The notes below the pieces were generated by a model. It searched no databases. It was not told the origin of the DNA and saw nothing but the letters and a program-made list of their open reading frames with translations. A program made the position numbers and the translations under genes. A DNA stretch of 64,000 bases from assembly GCF_001676615.1 (NCBI RefSeq), contig NZ_LYXZ01000034.1, forward strand, positions 1 through 64,000, read 5' to 3'. Below are positions 1 to 8,225 of this stretch, in pieces; the stretch's first letter is position 1; every line of letters starts with the position of its first letter. Origin of the DNA: Labrys sp. WJW. Its GTDB lineage: Bacteria; Pseudomonadota; Alphaproteobacteria; Rhizobiales; Labraceae.

Positions 1-975
1 GACGCCTCCTCGGCCAAGGGCACGCTGATCGCTTTTTCGACGGCGCCGGGCTCGGTGGCGCAGGACGGCAGCGGGCGCAACTCGCCCTTCACCACGGCAC
101 TGCTCGCCCATATGGAGACGCCCGGCCTCGACATCCGCCAGATGTTCGGCCAGGTCAGGGCCGATGTCGACCAGTCGACCCAGGGCGGCCAGACCCCCTG
201 GGTGAACGAGGCCATCATCGGTTCCTTCGCCATGGCCGGCAAGGCGGAGAACGTGCAGCCGGTCAAGGCGGCTGGCACGACGACCTCAGTGCCGGTCGAT
301 CAGCCGGCGACGCAGGGCGCGACCGACATTGCCCCGGCCGTGACGACAGGCGGCGACAACCAGACCGGGGCCGCGCCGCAGCAAAATGCGGCCCTCGACT
401 TTGCGGTCCCGGACAGGACCGTTCCCGCGTCCGTGTCGCCGAGCTTTCCTTGCAATGGCCGCCTCAATCCCACCGAAAATGCCATCTGCCAGGATGGCGG
501 TCTCGCCAGCCTCGACCAGACGCTGTCATCCGCCTATGGCGTGATCAACGCCGCCCTGCCGAAGGATCTGCAGGCCAAGCTGAAGGCGAACCAGACGGCG
601 TGGCGCGCCCAGCGCGACGAGTGCGGCGCTGATGCCGCCTGCATCGGTGTGAGCTACCGGCAGCGTCTCGCCTTCCTGAAGGGTCTGGTCGACAAGGCGG
701 CCGGCACGCCCTCCGTGTCGCCGAGTTTCCCCTGCGGCGGACGCCTCAATCCGAGCGAGCGTGCCATCTGCCAGAGCGATACGCTGGCGCGGCTCGACCT
801 TGCTCTCGACGGCGTGTTCAAGGCCCGGTTCAGGGGCCTGGCGAAGGCCGACCAAGTCGCCCTGTCGGCCAGCCAAACGGCCTGGCGTAGCAATCGCGAC
901 CGCTGCGGCGCAACGGCCAGCTGCATTGAGGCCGCCTATCGGCAAAGGCTGAACTACTTCCAGTCCCTGCAATAG
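1..975 (+). CDS. Caspase family (peptidase C14-like) protein with two C-terminal LprI-type domains, 5' partial
   Basis: The reading frame is open from base 1, so the start and most of the protease domain lie outside the window. The first 75 or so residues (IAFSTAPGSVAQDG, then LDIRQMFGQVRADV) match the C-terminal end of bacterial caspase-like domains, where an AYAT/AFST strand is followed by a helix that limits the active site; catalytic His and Cys are not in view. After a Pro/Thr/Ala-rich linker come two tandem copies of about 85 residues, each beginning SVSPSFPC.GRLNP and carrying paired cysteines, of the DUF1311/LprI (lysozyme inhibitor) type. Such proteins are usually exported. The protein at 28350-30401 is a second caspase-like protein, with Sel1-type repeats instead of LprI domains. 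The role is unknown; the domain pairing is the notable point. Confidence 0.8.
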   Translation, partial: DASSAKGTLIAFSTAPGSVAQDGSGRNSPFTTALLAHMETPGLDIRQMFGQVRADVDQSTQGGQTPWVNEAIIGSFAMAGKAENVQPVKAAGTTTSVPVDQPATQGATDIAPAVTTGGDNQTGAAPQQNAALDFAVPDRTVPASVSPSFPCNGRLNPTENAICQDGGLASLDQTLSSAYGVINAALPKDLQAKLKANQTAWRAQRDECGADAACIGVSYRQRLAFLKGLVDKAAGTPSVSPSFPCGGRLNPSERAICQSDTLARLDLALDGVFKARFRGLAKADQVALSASQTAWRSNRDRCGATASCIEAAYRQRLNYFQSLQ

Positions 976-985
976 GCGGCCGCGG

Positions 986-2392
986 TCACGTCGCCGGCTT
1001 GAGGCGGTCCCGCCGCAGCCAGCGCAGGGTCATCAGCACGGCGACGGCTGTCAGCCCGCTTACCAGGCCGGCCCAGATCCCGGCGCCGCCCCAGCCGAAA
1101 TGGAAGCCGAGCAGGATGCCGAGCGGCAGCCCCGCCACCCAATAGCCGATGGCGGCGAACAGCATCGGGATCACCGTGTCGTGCAGGCCGCGCAACATGC
1201 CGGCAGCCACGACCTGGGCCCCGTCGGTGATCTGGAACAGGCCGGCAAAGATCAGGAACAGGCTGGCCCTGGCCACCACGTCGGCGTTGACCGGATCGGC
1301 AAGATCGATGAACCGGCCGATCAGCAGGTGCGGTGCGATCAGCATGAAGGCCGCTGCCGCGCACATGAAGCCGACACCGAGGACATAGGCCGTCCAGCCG
1401 GATCGGCTGATCGCGTGCTGGTCGCCGGCGCCATAGGCGAGGCCGACCCGTACCGTTGCCGCCTGGCCGAGACCGAGCGGCACCATGAAGCTGATCGAGG
1501 CGATCTGGATGGCGATGCCATGGGCCGCCAGGTCCGTCTCGCCGATGCGCCCCATCAGGAACGCCGCGGCATTGAAGACGGTGACCTCGAAGGCGAGCGT
1601 GACGGCGATGGGCACACCCAGCCGGAAGATCTGCCAGAGCCGTTCCCAATCGGGGCGCCACAGGTTCTGGAACAGTTGATAGTGGCGGAACGGCCGGCTG
1701 AAGGCCAGGAAAGCGGCAAGCAGCAGGAAGAAGATCCAGGTCGCGATCGTGGTCGCGATGCCCGGGCCCGACACGCCGAGGGCGGGCAGGCCGAGATGGC
1801 CGAAGGTGAGGCCCCAGGCCAGCACGGCGTTGATGATAATGCCGGCAAGCGCGCTCCACATGGCCGCGCGGGGCTGTCCCATGGCGGCCGCTGCCGAACG
1901 CAGGGCGATGTAGCCGACAAAGGCCGGCAGCGACCAGGCAAGACCGCCGAGATATTGTGAGGCATGCCTGGCGATCTCGGGATTCTGCCCGAGTTGCAGC
2001 ATGATCCATTCGCCGTTCATCAGGCAGGCGAGGCCCGGGATCGAGACGATCAGCGATGTCCACAATCCCTGCTGCACGGTCCGGCGGATATCGCGGCCGC
2101 TGCCGTCACCGGCACCCAAGGCGCTGGCCACCATCGGTGCCACCGCCGTCACCACGCCCAATCCGATGATGGCAAAGAAAAAGAACAGGTTGTTGGCCAG
2201 AGTCACGGCGGCGATCGCCTGCGACCCCAATTCACCGACGAGGATGAGATTGGTGGTGGTCAGCGCCAGCTCGACCAGATTGGTCAGAATGAGGGGCCAG
2301 GCCAGGATTAGGGTTTCGAGTGCTTCCCGGCTCCAGCTCTGGTGACCACCGAGGCTCTTTTGCGAGCCTGCCGGCGGAAATACCGTAGCCAT
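986..2392 (-). CDS. MATE family multidrug/sodium efflux transporter
   Basis: About 468 residues with 12 hydrophobic segments and the MATE-type pattern of an N-terminal PLILTNLVELALTTTNLILVG helix set followed by a duplicated half. Members of this NorM-like family export cationic drugs or metabolites in exchange for Na+ or H+ at the inner membrane. An in-frame ATG exists at 2443, but the ATG at 2392 (MATVFPP) is preceded by GGAA at good spacing and gives the usual family length, so I prefer it. It lies downstream of, and on the same strand as, the Fsr-type exporter gene, with stem-loops in the spacer; the two may be cotranscribed. The substrate cannot be told. Confidence 0.88.
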   Translation of the reverse strand: MATVFPPAGSQKSLGGHQSWSREALETLILAWPLILTNLVELALTTTNLILVGELGSQAIAAVTLANNLFFFFAIIGLGVVTAVAPMVASALGAGDGSGRDIRRTVQQGLWTSLIVSIPGLACLMNGEWIMLQLGQNPEIARHASQYLGGLAWSLPAFVGYIALRSAAAAMGQPRAAMWSALAGIIINAVLAWGLTFGHLGLPALGVSGPGIATTIATWIFFLLLAAFLAFSRPFRHYQLFQNLWRPDWERLWQIFRLGVPIAVTLAFEVTVFNAAAFLMGRIGETDLAAHGIAIQIASISFMVPLGLGQAATVRVGLAYGAGDQHAISRSGWTAYVLGVGFMCAAAAFMLIAPHLLIGRFIDLADPVNADVVARASLFLIFAGLFQITDGAQVVAAGMLRGLHDTVIPMLFAAIGYWVAGLPLGILLGFHFGWGGAGIWAGLVSGLTAVAVLMTLRWLRRDRLKPAT

Positions 2393-2426
2393 TTGGTCGT
2401 TTCCATTGGTTATTTGAAATTGGAGC

Positions 2427-2505
2427 GGGGGCCGCGCCCTCATTGGTGCGCAGCCCCCGTTCGGCCTCAGAAACGTTGGGATGGAAAGGCGAGGTGCCGC
2501 CTTTC
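2427..2505 (-). promoter_or_regulatory. Two stem-loops in the spacer between the fsr-like and MATE genes
   Basis: Arms GAAAGGCG (2484-2491) and CGCCTTTC (2498-2505) form a hairpin directly after the stop codon of the upstream exporter gene. A second stem, GGGGGCCGCGC (2427-2437) with GCGCAGCCCCC (2448-2458) and one wobble, sits just before the MATE start. Neither is followed by a T-run on the minus strand, so these look more like mRNA processing or attenuation structures than full terminators. Confidence 0.35.
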
Positions 2506-3758
2506 TATTTGAACACTTCCTTCACCGCTTCGACGGGCTGCGGCTTTGGTCGTTCGATATTGGGCAGGAAAATCGTCAGCAGCCCGATCATCGGCAGGAA
2601 GGAGCAAACCTTGTAGACGAACTCGATGCTGGTCTTATCGGCGAGAACGCCGAGGGCGGCCGCACCCACCCCGCCCATACCGAAGGCGAGGCCGAAGAAG
2701 AGCCCCGCGATCATGCCGGTCTTGCCCGGCACCAGCTCCTGCGCGAACACCACGATGGCGGAGAAGGCGGAGGACAGGATGAAGCCGATGATCACCGCCA
2801 GGACCGGGGTCCAGGTCAGATTGGCATAGGGCAGGGCCAGGCTGAAGGGCAGCACGCCGAGGATCGAGACCCAGATCACATATTTGCGCCCGATGCGGTC
2901 GCCGATCGGTCCACCGAGCAGCGTACCGGCGGCCGCGGCGAACAGGAAGATGAAGAGCTGCATCTGCACGGCTTCGGGCGACAGGCCGAAACGGTCCTCG
3001 AGATAGAGGGTGTAGTAGCTCGACAACGAGGCCATGTAGAAGAATTTGGAGAAGACCAACGCCAGCAGCACCGCCAGCGAAGCGATGACGCGGCCGCGCG
3101 ACAACGAGGCCACCGCCGACACGGTCCTGGTCTTGATGCCGGCCGTATGACGGCGATAGGCGGCATACCAGTTGCCGACATTCCACAGGATGAACATGGC
3201 GAGCAGGGCGATCACCGAGAAGATGGCGATCGAATGCTGGCCATAGGGCAGGACGATGAAGGCGGCGAGCAACGGCCCGATCGAGGTGCCGAGATTGCCG
3301 CCGACCTGGAAGACCGACTGTGCCAGGCCGGTCTTGCCGCCGGAAGCCATGCGCGCGACGCGTGACGATTCGGGATGGAAGACCGAGGAGCCGGTGCCGA
3401 CCAGCATGGCGGCGATCAGGACTGTGGCGTAATTTTGGGCATAAGCGAGCAGGACCAGGCCGATCAGGCTGAGGCCCATGCCGACGGTGAGCGAATAGGG
3501 CAGGGGGCGGCGGTCGGTATAGAGGCCGACGAAAGGCTGCAGCAGCGATGCCGTGAGCTGGAAGGCCAGCGTGATCAGGCCGATCTGCGTATAGCTGAGG
3601 GCGTAATTGTCACGCAGCATCGGATAGATCGAGGGAATCAGCGACTGGATGGTGTCGTTGAGGCAATGCGAGACGCTGATCGCCATCAGGATCGAATAGG
3701 CCGTGCGCTCGGGGCTGAAGGCACCTGAGGGGGGCAGGGTGGCTGCTTTGGCGTCCAT
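2505..3758 (-). CDS. fsr: MFS transporter of the fosmidomycin resistance (Fsr) type
   Basis: 417 residues, the normal length for a 12-helix major facilitator. The stretch around residues 125-160 (FHPESSRVARMASGG, then QVGGNLGTSIGPL) is characteristic of the Fsr subfamily, proton-driven exporters of the inner membrane; E. coli Fsr gives fosmidomycin resistance. The HCLNDTIQSLIPSIYPML helix near the N-terminus also fits. The ATG at 3758 is used; the upstream region carries a palindrome (3981-3999) that could be an operator. The physiological substrate in this organism is not known. Confidence 0.85.
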   Translation of the reverse strand: MDAKAATLPPSGAFSPERTAYSILMAISVSHCLNDTIQSLIPSIYPMLRDNYALSYTQIGLITLAFQLTASLLQPFVGLYTDRRPLPYSLTVGMGLSLIGLVLLAYAQNYATVLIAAMLVGTGSSVFHPESSRVARMASGGKTGLAQSVFQVGGNLGTSIGPLLAAFIVLPYGQHSIAIFSVIALLAMFILWNVGNWYAAYRRHTAGIKTRTVSAVASLSRGRVIASLAVLLALVFSKFFYMASLSSYYTLYLEDRFGLSPEAVQMQLFIFLFAAAAGTLLGGPIGDRIGRKYVIWVSILGVLPFSLALPYANLTWTPVLAVIIGFILSSAFSAIVVFAQELVPGKTGMIAGLFFGLAFGMGGVGAAALGVLADKTSIEFVYKVCSFLPMIGLLTIFLPNIERPKPQPVEAVKEVFK

Positions 3759-4036
3759 ACGTCATTGCTAGACCCGCGGCGGCACGCGGGGTGCAAACGC
3801 GGACTATCCCTTTGTTGCGGCACGAAAAATCGGCATCTTGGCGCACGCCAAGGCCGATCGGGCCTGGTTCCGCTGGGCTATGCGGGTGATGGGAAGAGAT
3901 GCGGGAGCCGCCCGCTAAACCGTTTTAGCCGAATGTCGCCAATCGGGAAATATCGAGACGCATCGTCATCTATAAATCTTCGTGATGATATTCATCACGC
4001 TGACGCGATGAAAAGAAGGTCGTGACGGCAAGGGGC
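3759..4036. promoter_or_regulatory. Upstream region of the fsr-like gene with a 19-bp palindrome
   Basis: No convincing gene in this stretch. At 3981-3999 there is a perfect palindrome, CGTGATGA-TAT-TCATCACG. Arms of 8 bp around a short AT spacer are typical of dimeric regulator sites. It lies about 220 bp from the fsr-like start on the minus strand. No regulator gene is adjacent, so the binding protein is unknown. Confidence 0.4.
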
Positions 4037-4076
4037 GGAAAATAAAATCGCGATCCGGGCTGGCCAGGATCGCGAT
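4037..4076 (-). terminator. Intrinsic terminator of the DUF1127 gene
   Basis: Perfect 10-bp stem ATCGCGATCC (4047-4056) with GGATCGCGAT (4067-4076) around a 10-nt loop. Read on the minus strand the stem is followed by TTTATTTTCC, a T-rich tail. It lies 45 bp downstream of the DUF1127 stop codon. Confidence 0.7.
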
Positions 4077-4120
4077 CGGACTGTCGGGCGGGCATGGCAG
4101 GCCCGAAGCTCGAGAAGAGC

Positions 4121-4291
4121 TCAGATCGGCTCGTTCTCGGCGCTGGCGACGCGGTCGATATGGCCGCGATACATACCCAGATCCAGCATGTCGCGATAGC
4201 TCAGTTCGCGGCGCACGGTCGCGAGGCGACGGCGGTTACGATAGGCTACGAGGCGGGCGGAGAGGGCGTTGATGATGGCGACGGTCGTCAC
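4121..4291 (-). CDS. DUF1127 (YjiS-like) small basic protein
   Basis: 56 residues. The segment LVAYRNRRRLATVRRELSY followed by RDMLDLGMYRGHI is the DUF1127 signature: an Arg-rich helix, then D-[IL]G-[IM].R..I. Small proteins of this family in alphaproteobacteria have been linked to phosphate and C/N metabolism and to RNA turnover, but this member's role is unknown. I chose the GTG at 4291 because TGGAA lies about 8 nt upstream; an ATG at 4333 has no Shine-Dalgarno and sits in a CTATATATGC stretch that looks like a -10 element. The gene stands alone and has its own terminator. Confidence 0.72.
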   Translation of the reverse strand: MTTVAIINALSARLVAYRNRRRLATVRRELSYRDMLDLGMYRGHIDRVASAENEPI

Positions 4292-4707
4292 GGGAGTGGT
4301 TCCAGAAAAAGCGCTACGTTTACTGCGCTGCATATATAGGCAAATCGCGGCAAAATTTGTGCAGAATCGCACGCGCAAAGTCGTATGCCCGGCATGCTAT
4401 TTTTGCATGGTTTAGAGGAAGTTACCGGCCGATGCGCGGGCTGGAATACCCGATGCTCGCATGGCTTGCCGGGATGGAGGCCAGGTCGGCTCATGTTGCA
4501 ATGCAGCATGGCGAGGTAGGTTTCTGTTCAGCCCTGTGCTTTATTCCTTGCTCGGCGAGAGTGATCGGGAGCGATATGGCCCGGCGCAAAAGCGTTTGTG
4601 GGTTGAATCAAACGCCTCGAATCGCAAACACGCGTCGAACCAACGAGTTCGAGCAGAGATGCGTTTTCACCAAAACGTGCCTTGCTCAGGTGGACCGGGA
4701 GAATTGC
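4292..4707. other. Intergenic region without a recognisable gene
   Basis: 416 bp between the divergent DUF1127 and RNase T2 genes. It holds the AT-rich promoter-like stretch of the DUF1127 gene (about 4325-4375) and a short palindrome, GCGTTTT-cacc-AAAACGT (4661-4678), 30 bp before the RNase T2 start. The palindrome resembles one half of the GCGTTTT/AAAACGC intergenic elements at 13.2 and 37.5 kb. A long open frame runs through on the plus strand but lacks coding character before 4708. Confidence 0.4.
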
Positions 4708-5727
4708 ATGCGCAAGAGCTGGCTGGCGGCCTTGGCCGTTTCGACTTTGATGCCCTTCATGCCGGCCAAGGCCGAGGAGACGATGAAGGGAATCTTCACG
4801 GCACGGGAGGCCTGCCCGGCCCTCCAGTCGATCCGCAAGCAGACCAATCCCGGTGATATCAAATTGGCGCCTGGACAGGATTATCGGCTGCTTGCCGGCA
4901 ACAAGCCCGATCCGACCTTCTATCGCGTCCAGGTGGAGGATGCTCAGCCGGCGCAGCGCTGGGTGCCCGTCTCCTGCGGCGAGGTCAAGGCGGGCGATGG
5001 TGGCACCGCTGTCGCGCCGGGTGCGGGCAAGCCTGGCCCGGCCAAATCCGATGCGGCAATCTCGGCCGGCGAGGCTTCCTATGTCTTCGCCATCAGCTGG
5101 CAGGCGGCGTTCTGCGAGGGGCTGCCGGACAAGACCGAGTGCAGGACGCAAACCACCGATCGCTATGATGCGAGCCACTTCACACTGCACGGGCTCTGGC
5201 CGCAGCCGCGCGGCAATGCCTATTGCGGCGTGGCGCGGCGCGATGTCGAGGCTGACAAGGCGCATCGCTGGGAGGACCTGCCGGAGCCCCAGCTCGAGCC
5301 GGCAACGCGCACGGCCCTGGAGAAAGCCATGCCCGGCACCGCCTCCTTCCTCGATCGACACGAATGGATCGAGCATGGCACCTGCTTCTTCGAGAAATCG
5401 GCCGATGCCTATTTCCGCCGCTCGGTGGCGTTGATCGGGGAGATCAATGCCTCGCCCGTCCAGAAGCTGTTCGCCGATAATGTCGGCAAGGAGATCGACA
5501 CCAGCCAGATTCGCAGCGCCTTCGACCAGGGCTTCGGTGCGGGGGCCGGCGAGCGGGTGCGCTTTGCCTGCAAGCGCGACGGCAGCCGCAGCATCATCGT
5601 GGAGATGACCATCGGCCTGCGCGGCGAGGTCAAGGACGGTGCCAAGCTGGCCGACCTGATCGCCGCCGCCTCGCCGACGGATCAGGGCTGCAAGGCCGGT
5701 ATCGTCGATCCTGTCGGACTGCAGTGA
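4708..5727 (+). CDS. Secreted ribonuclease T2 family protein
   Basis: 339 residues beginning MRKSWLAALAV, with a Sec signal peptide ending near residue 22 (PAKA/EE). ATG 4708 has a strong GGGAGA site 6-7 nt upstream. After an N-terminal extension of about 100 residues and a Gly/Pro/Ala linker, the RNase T2 core shows both active-site blocks: FTLHGLWP (His161) and HEWIEHGTC (His218, Glu219, His223, Cys226). Family members cut single-stranded RNA non-specifically via 2',3'-cyclic phosphates, here presumably in the periplasm or outside the cell. The Lys usually found before the second His (HExxKHGTC) is Glu here, which could lower activity. A DUF2161 gene starts 9 nt after the stop, so the two are probably one operon. 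Confidence 0.9.
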   Translation: MRKSWLAALAVSTLMPFMPAKAEETMKGIFTAREACPALQSIRKQTNPGDIKLAPGQDYRLLAGNKPDPTFYRVQVEDAQPAQRWVPVSCGEVKAGDGGTAVAPGAGKPGPAKSDAAISAGEASYVFAISWQAAFCEGLPDKTECRTQTTDRYDASHFTLHGLWPQPRGNAYCGVARRDVEADKAHRWEDLPEPQLEPATRTALEKAMPGTASFLDRHEWIEHGTCFFEKSADAYFRRSVALIGEINASPVQKLFADNVGKEIDTSQIRSAFDQGFGAGAGERVRFACKRDGSRSIIVEMTIGLRGEVKDGAKLADLIAAASPTDQGCKAGIVDPVGLQ

Positions 5728-5736
5728 GGGCCGGCC

Positions 5737-6393
5737 GTGGAGACGGAGCTCTATCTGCCGGTCAAAGCCTTCCTGGAGTCGCTTGGTTTTGCGGTGAAAG
5801 GCGAGATCGGCGGCTGCGACGTCCTGGCCCTGCGCGAAGGCGAGCCGCCGGTGGCGGTGATCTGCGAGCTCAAGCAGAGTTTCAACCTGGAACTGGTGCT
5901 GCAGGGCGTCGACAGGGCCGGGGCCTGTGACGAGATCTGGCTTGCGGCCCGTCTCTCCCTACGCGGCAAGGGGCGCGAGAGCGATGCGCGTTTCCGCAAT
6001 CTCTGCCGCCGTCTCGGCTTCGGATTGCTGGGGGTGTCCGGTAGCGGCCAGGTGCAGATCATCGTCACGCCCGAGGCGCCGTTCCCGCGCCGCGATCCCA
6101 AGCGCCGTTCCCGCCTGTTGAGAGAGCACCGCAAGCGCCAAGGCGATCCTGTCGTCGGCGGCTCGAACCGTGCGCCGCAGATGACGGCCTATCGCCAGCA
6201 GGCGCTGGCCTGTGCCGCTGCGCTGGTGGTGGCGCCGCTGCGCCGGCGGGATCTCGCCAAGACCGTGCCCGACGCTCCGAAGATCCTGCAGGGCAATGTC
6301 TATGGCTGGTTCGAGCGGGTCGAGAAAGGCATTTACGGCCTGACGCCCGCGGGCAGGGAGGCCCTGGAGCGTTGGCCGCAGGCCTGCCCTTGA
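5737..6393 (+). CDS. DUF2161 family protein, PD-(D/E)XK nuclease-like
   Basis: 218 residues starting at GTG 5737. Residues 1-50 show the layout of PD-(D/E)XK nucleases: an N-terminal helix, GGCDVLAL with Asp28, then VAVICELKQSF with Glu44 and Lys46. The rest is basic and ends in a winged-helix-like segment (GWFERVEKGIYGLTPAGREAL) that could bind nucleic acid. The family is annotated as putative phosphodiesterase, with no assigned role I know of. It follows the RNase T2 gene by 9 nt. No signal peptide is seen, so unlike RNase T2 it should act in the cytoplasm. Confidence 0.82.
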   Translation: METELYLPVKAFLESLGFAVKGEIGGCDVLALREGEPPVAVICELKQSFNLELVLQGVDRAGACDEIWLAARLSLRGKGRESDARFRNLCRRLGFGLLGVSGSGQVQIIVTPEAPFPRRDPKRRSRLLREHRKRQGDPVVGGSNRAPQMTAYRQQALACAAALVVAPLRRRDLAKTVPDAPKILQGNVYGWFERVEKGIYGLTPAGREALERWPQACP

Positions 6394-6417
6394 CGAAACA
6401 AGGGGCGGCCCCGCCTC

Positions 6418-7575
6418 TTACACGAAGGGCGTGAAGATGTCGGGGCGCGGCGGCAGCAGGCGGCGGAAATAGGCCCGGCCTTCCTCCGAGACGGCATTTG
6501 CACCCGTGAAGAAACTATCGGGCATGTGACGGGTGCGCCCGGCGACCTGGTCGAGGGCGACGATGCGCGGGGAGGTGTGCTTGCCGTCATAGTGCAGCAC
6601 CACCGACCCTGAACCGGTAAAGGCGCTTTGGGCCGCGAAGGCGCCGGCCTCGAAGGCTTCCTTGGCATCGGTCTCGTCGATGATGCCGAGATAGCCGCGC
6701 GGCAGATAGCCCAGCGTGTCGACACGGGCACGTGCCTTGGGGAAGCGCTGCTTCAGGGCCTTCTGGATCTCGATGCCGAGATCGCCGCCGGTGAGTTGCA
6801 CATTGCCATGGGCGTCGCGCTCGACCGCGCCGGCGGCGAGTGCCTCGGCGAGGGGACGGCCGGTCTCGTCCTGCACGCCTTCCGACATCGAGACGATGCA
6901 GCGGCCGACACGGGTGTAGACCATGTCGACGTCATTGAGGAACTGCTCGACCGAGAAGGGCTTTTCGGGCGTGTAGATCAGATGGGGCGCGTCCTCCGGC
7001 GCCTGCTGCCAGCCGGCAGCCGCGGCGCTGAGGAAGCCCGCATGCCGGCCCATGACGATGGCGACATAAATGCCCGGCATCGCCCGGAAATCGAGATCCA
7101 TGCTGACGAAGGCATTGGCGACGAAAGCGGCGGCCGAGATGAAGCCCGGCACATGGTCGTTCTCCATCAGGTCGTTGTCGATCGTCTTGGGGGCGTGCAC
7201 GAAGCTGCAGGAACCGGTCGACTGCTGGCGCAGGAGATCGAGCGTGCCGGCCGTGTCATTGCCGCCGATATAGATGAAGCCGCGGGCATCGAGCTTTTCC
7301 AGCGCCTGCAGGATGGTCTGGCAATAGGCTGGATCTGGCTTGTCCCGCGTCGAGCCGAGGCCCGAATTCGGGGTGCGGGCCAGGCGCTCGAGATCGCCTT
7401 CCGAAAGCGCGGTGAGGTCGACGAGATCGCCTTGCGTCAGGCCCCGCACGCCGTGGCGGGCGCCGAGGATGCGCAGTGACGGGTCGTGCCGGCGGGCGGC
7501 GATGATCGCGCCGCAGAGTGTCTGATTGATCACGGCGGTCGGGCCGCCTCCTTGAGCGATGACAATCGACGACAT
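6418..7575 (-). CDS. pfp: Diphosphate-dependent 6-phosphofructokinase
   Basis: 385 residues with the phosphofructokinase fold. The motifs GGNDTAGT (about 104-111) and PKTIDND (129-135) are of the PPi-using type; ATP-dependent enzymes usually read GGDGS and PGTIDND. MGRHAG (175-180) is the substrate-binding motif. The enzyme interconverts fructose 6-phosphate and fructose 1,6-bisphosphate with PPi, allowing reversible glycolysis, in the cytoplasm. ATG 7575 is preceded by GGGAGG; an upstream extension to 7680 lacks coding character. The assignment to PPi rather than ATP rests on these two motifs. Confidence 0.88.
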   Translation of the reverse strand: MSSIVIAQGGGPTAVINQTLCGAIIAARRHDPSLRILGARHGVRGLTQGDLVDLTALSEGDLERLARTPNSGLGSTRDKPDPAYCQTILQALEKLDARGFIYIGGNDTAGTLDLLRQQSTGSCSFVHAPKTIDNDLMENDHVPGFISAAAFVANAFVSMDLDFRAMPGIYVAIVMGRHAGFLSAAAAGWQQAPEDAPHLIYTPEKPFSVEQFLNDVDMVYTRVGRCIVSMSEGVQDETGRPLAEALAAGAVERDAHGNVQLTGGDLGIEIQKALKQRFPKARARVDTLGYLPRGYLGIIDETDAKEAFEAGAFAAQSAFTGSGSVVLHYDGKHTSPRIVALDQVAGRTRHMPDSFFTGANAVSEEGRAYFRRLLPPRPDIFTPFV

Positions 7576-8125
7576 GGAGCCTCCCTGGCAATATGGTTTC
7601 CAGTTGCTTAGCCCTGAAACCGCCGGCCGGCAACGAGCGACTTGGGCGAGGGAGCATGACGCACGGCTGCCCCTGCACATGAAGGCGGCGACGCTTCATT
7701 CGGGGGCAAGGGGGTCAAGACGCCCGGCTTCCATCGGCATGCCGGTAGGCCTTGCACCGTGGTGGGGGCTTCAGGCTTTTCGTGCTTCGGCTCTCTTTCG
7801 GCCTGCCATGGGGCGCTCCGGACCGACTGCGAAGATGCCGTGATGTCGCCGATATGCCAATGGGTTGGGAGCGCGGCGCTCGGTATCGAAACCGCCAGCG
7901 GGTTTTACAGGGGGAAGCGCTCCATCGGCTGTCGGTTCGATGGGATTCAGGCCTTGACAATACAGGTCTGCAATGGAATGAAATTTCTATAATTAAAAAA
8001 AATGATCTATTAATCTCATCCGCAGGATTGAAAGAAATCCATGGTGGTTTCGCTACGTCGGGATTGGGGCAATGCACCGAAGCGAACGCAGGGAGAAGCC
8101 GAGGATAAACCCTGCAACATATTAC
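7576..8125. other. Intergenic region without a recognisable gene
   Basis: Between divergent pfp and ugpB. Several short open frames exist but none shows coding bias or a family resemblance. The right half (about 7970-8060) is much richer in A+T than its surroundings, as expected near promoters. TTGACA at 7954-7959 and TATAAT at 7988-7993 are too far apart (28 bp) to be one promoter. Confidence 0.4.
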
Positions 8126-8154
8126 CTGTCATATTTGCTTCATTTCTTCGTCAT
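8126..8154 (+). promoter_or_regulatory. Candidate PHO box upstream of ugpB
   Basis: Three 7-mers, CTGTCAT (8126-8132), GCTTCAT (8137-8143) and TCGTCAT (8148-8154), repeat with an exact 11-bp period separated by AT-rich 4-mers. This is the structure of PhoB binding sites (direct repeats of CTGTCAT, 11-bp period). The site is 72 bp upstream of the ugpB start. Known ugp operons in E. coli and Sinorhizobium belong to the Pho regulon, so phosphate-starvation induction is the natural inference. No TATAAT-like -10 was identified between the box and the gene. Confidence 0.72.
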
Positions 8155-8225
8155 TGAGGCGCAACCAGTGAAGTCTTAAACGACGCCGTCCTTTTAAGAA
8201 GCGGCGCATCCTGAGGGAGTATGTG

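Noticed and set aside
954..2063. Long minus-strand open frame overlapping the MATE gene
   Set aside because: It is a frame-shifted shadow of the MATE gene, rich in Arg, Pro and His with no family resemblance; GC-rich DNA produces such frames on all strands.
7954..7993. TTGACA and TATAAT upstream of ugpB as a promoter
   Set aside because: The hexamers are 28 bp apart, far beyond the 16-18 bp needed.
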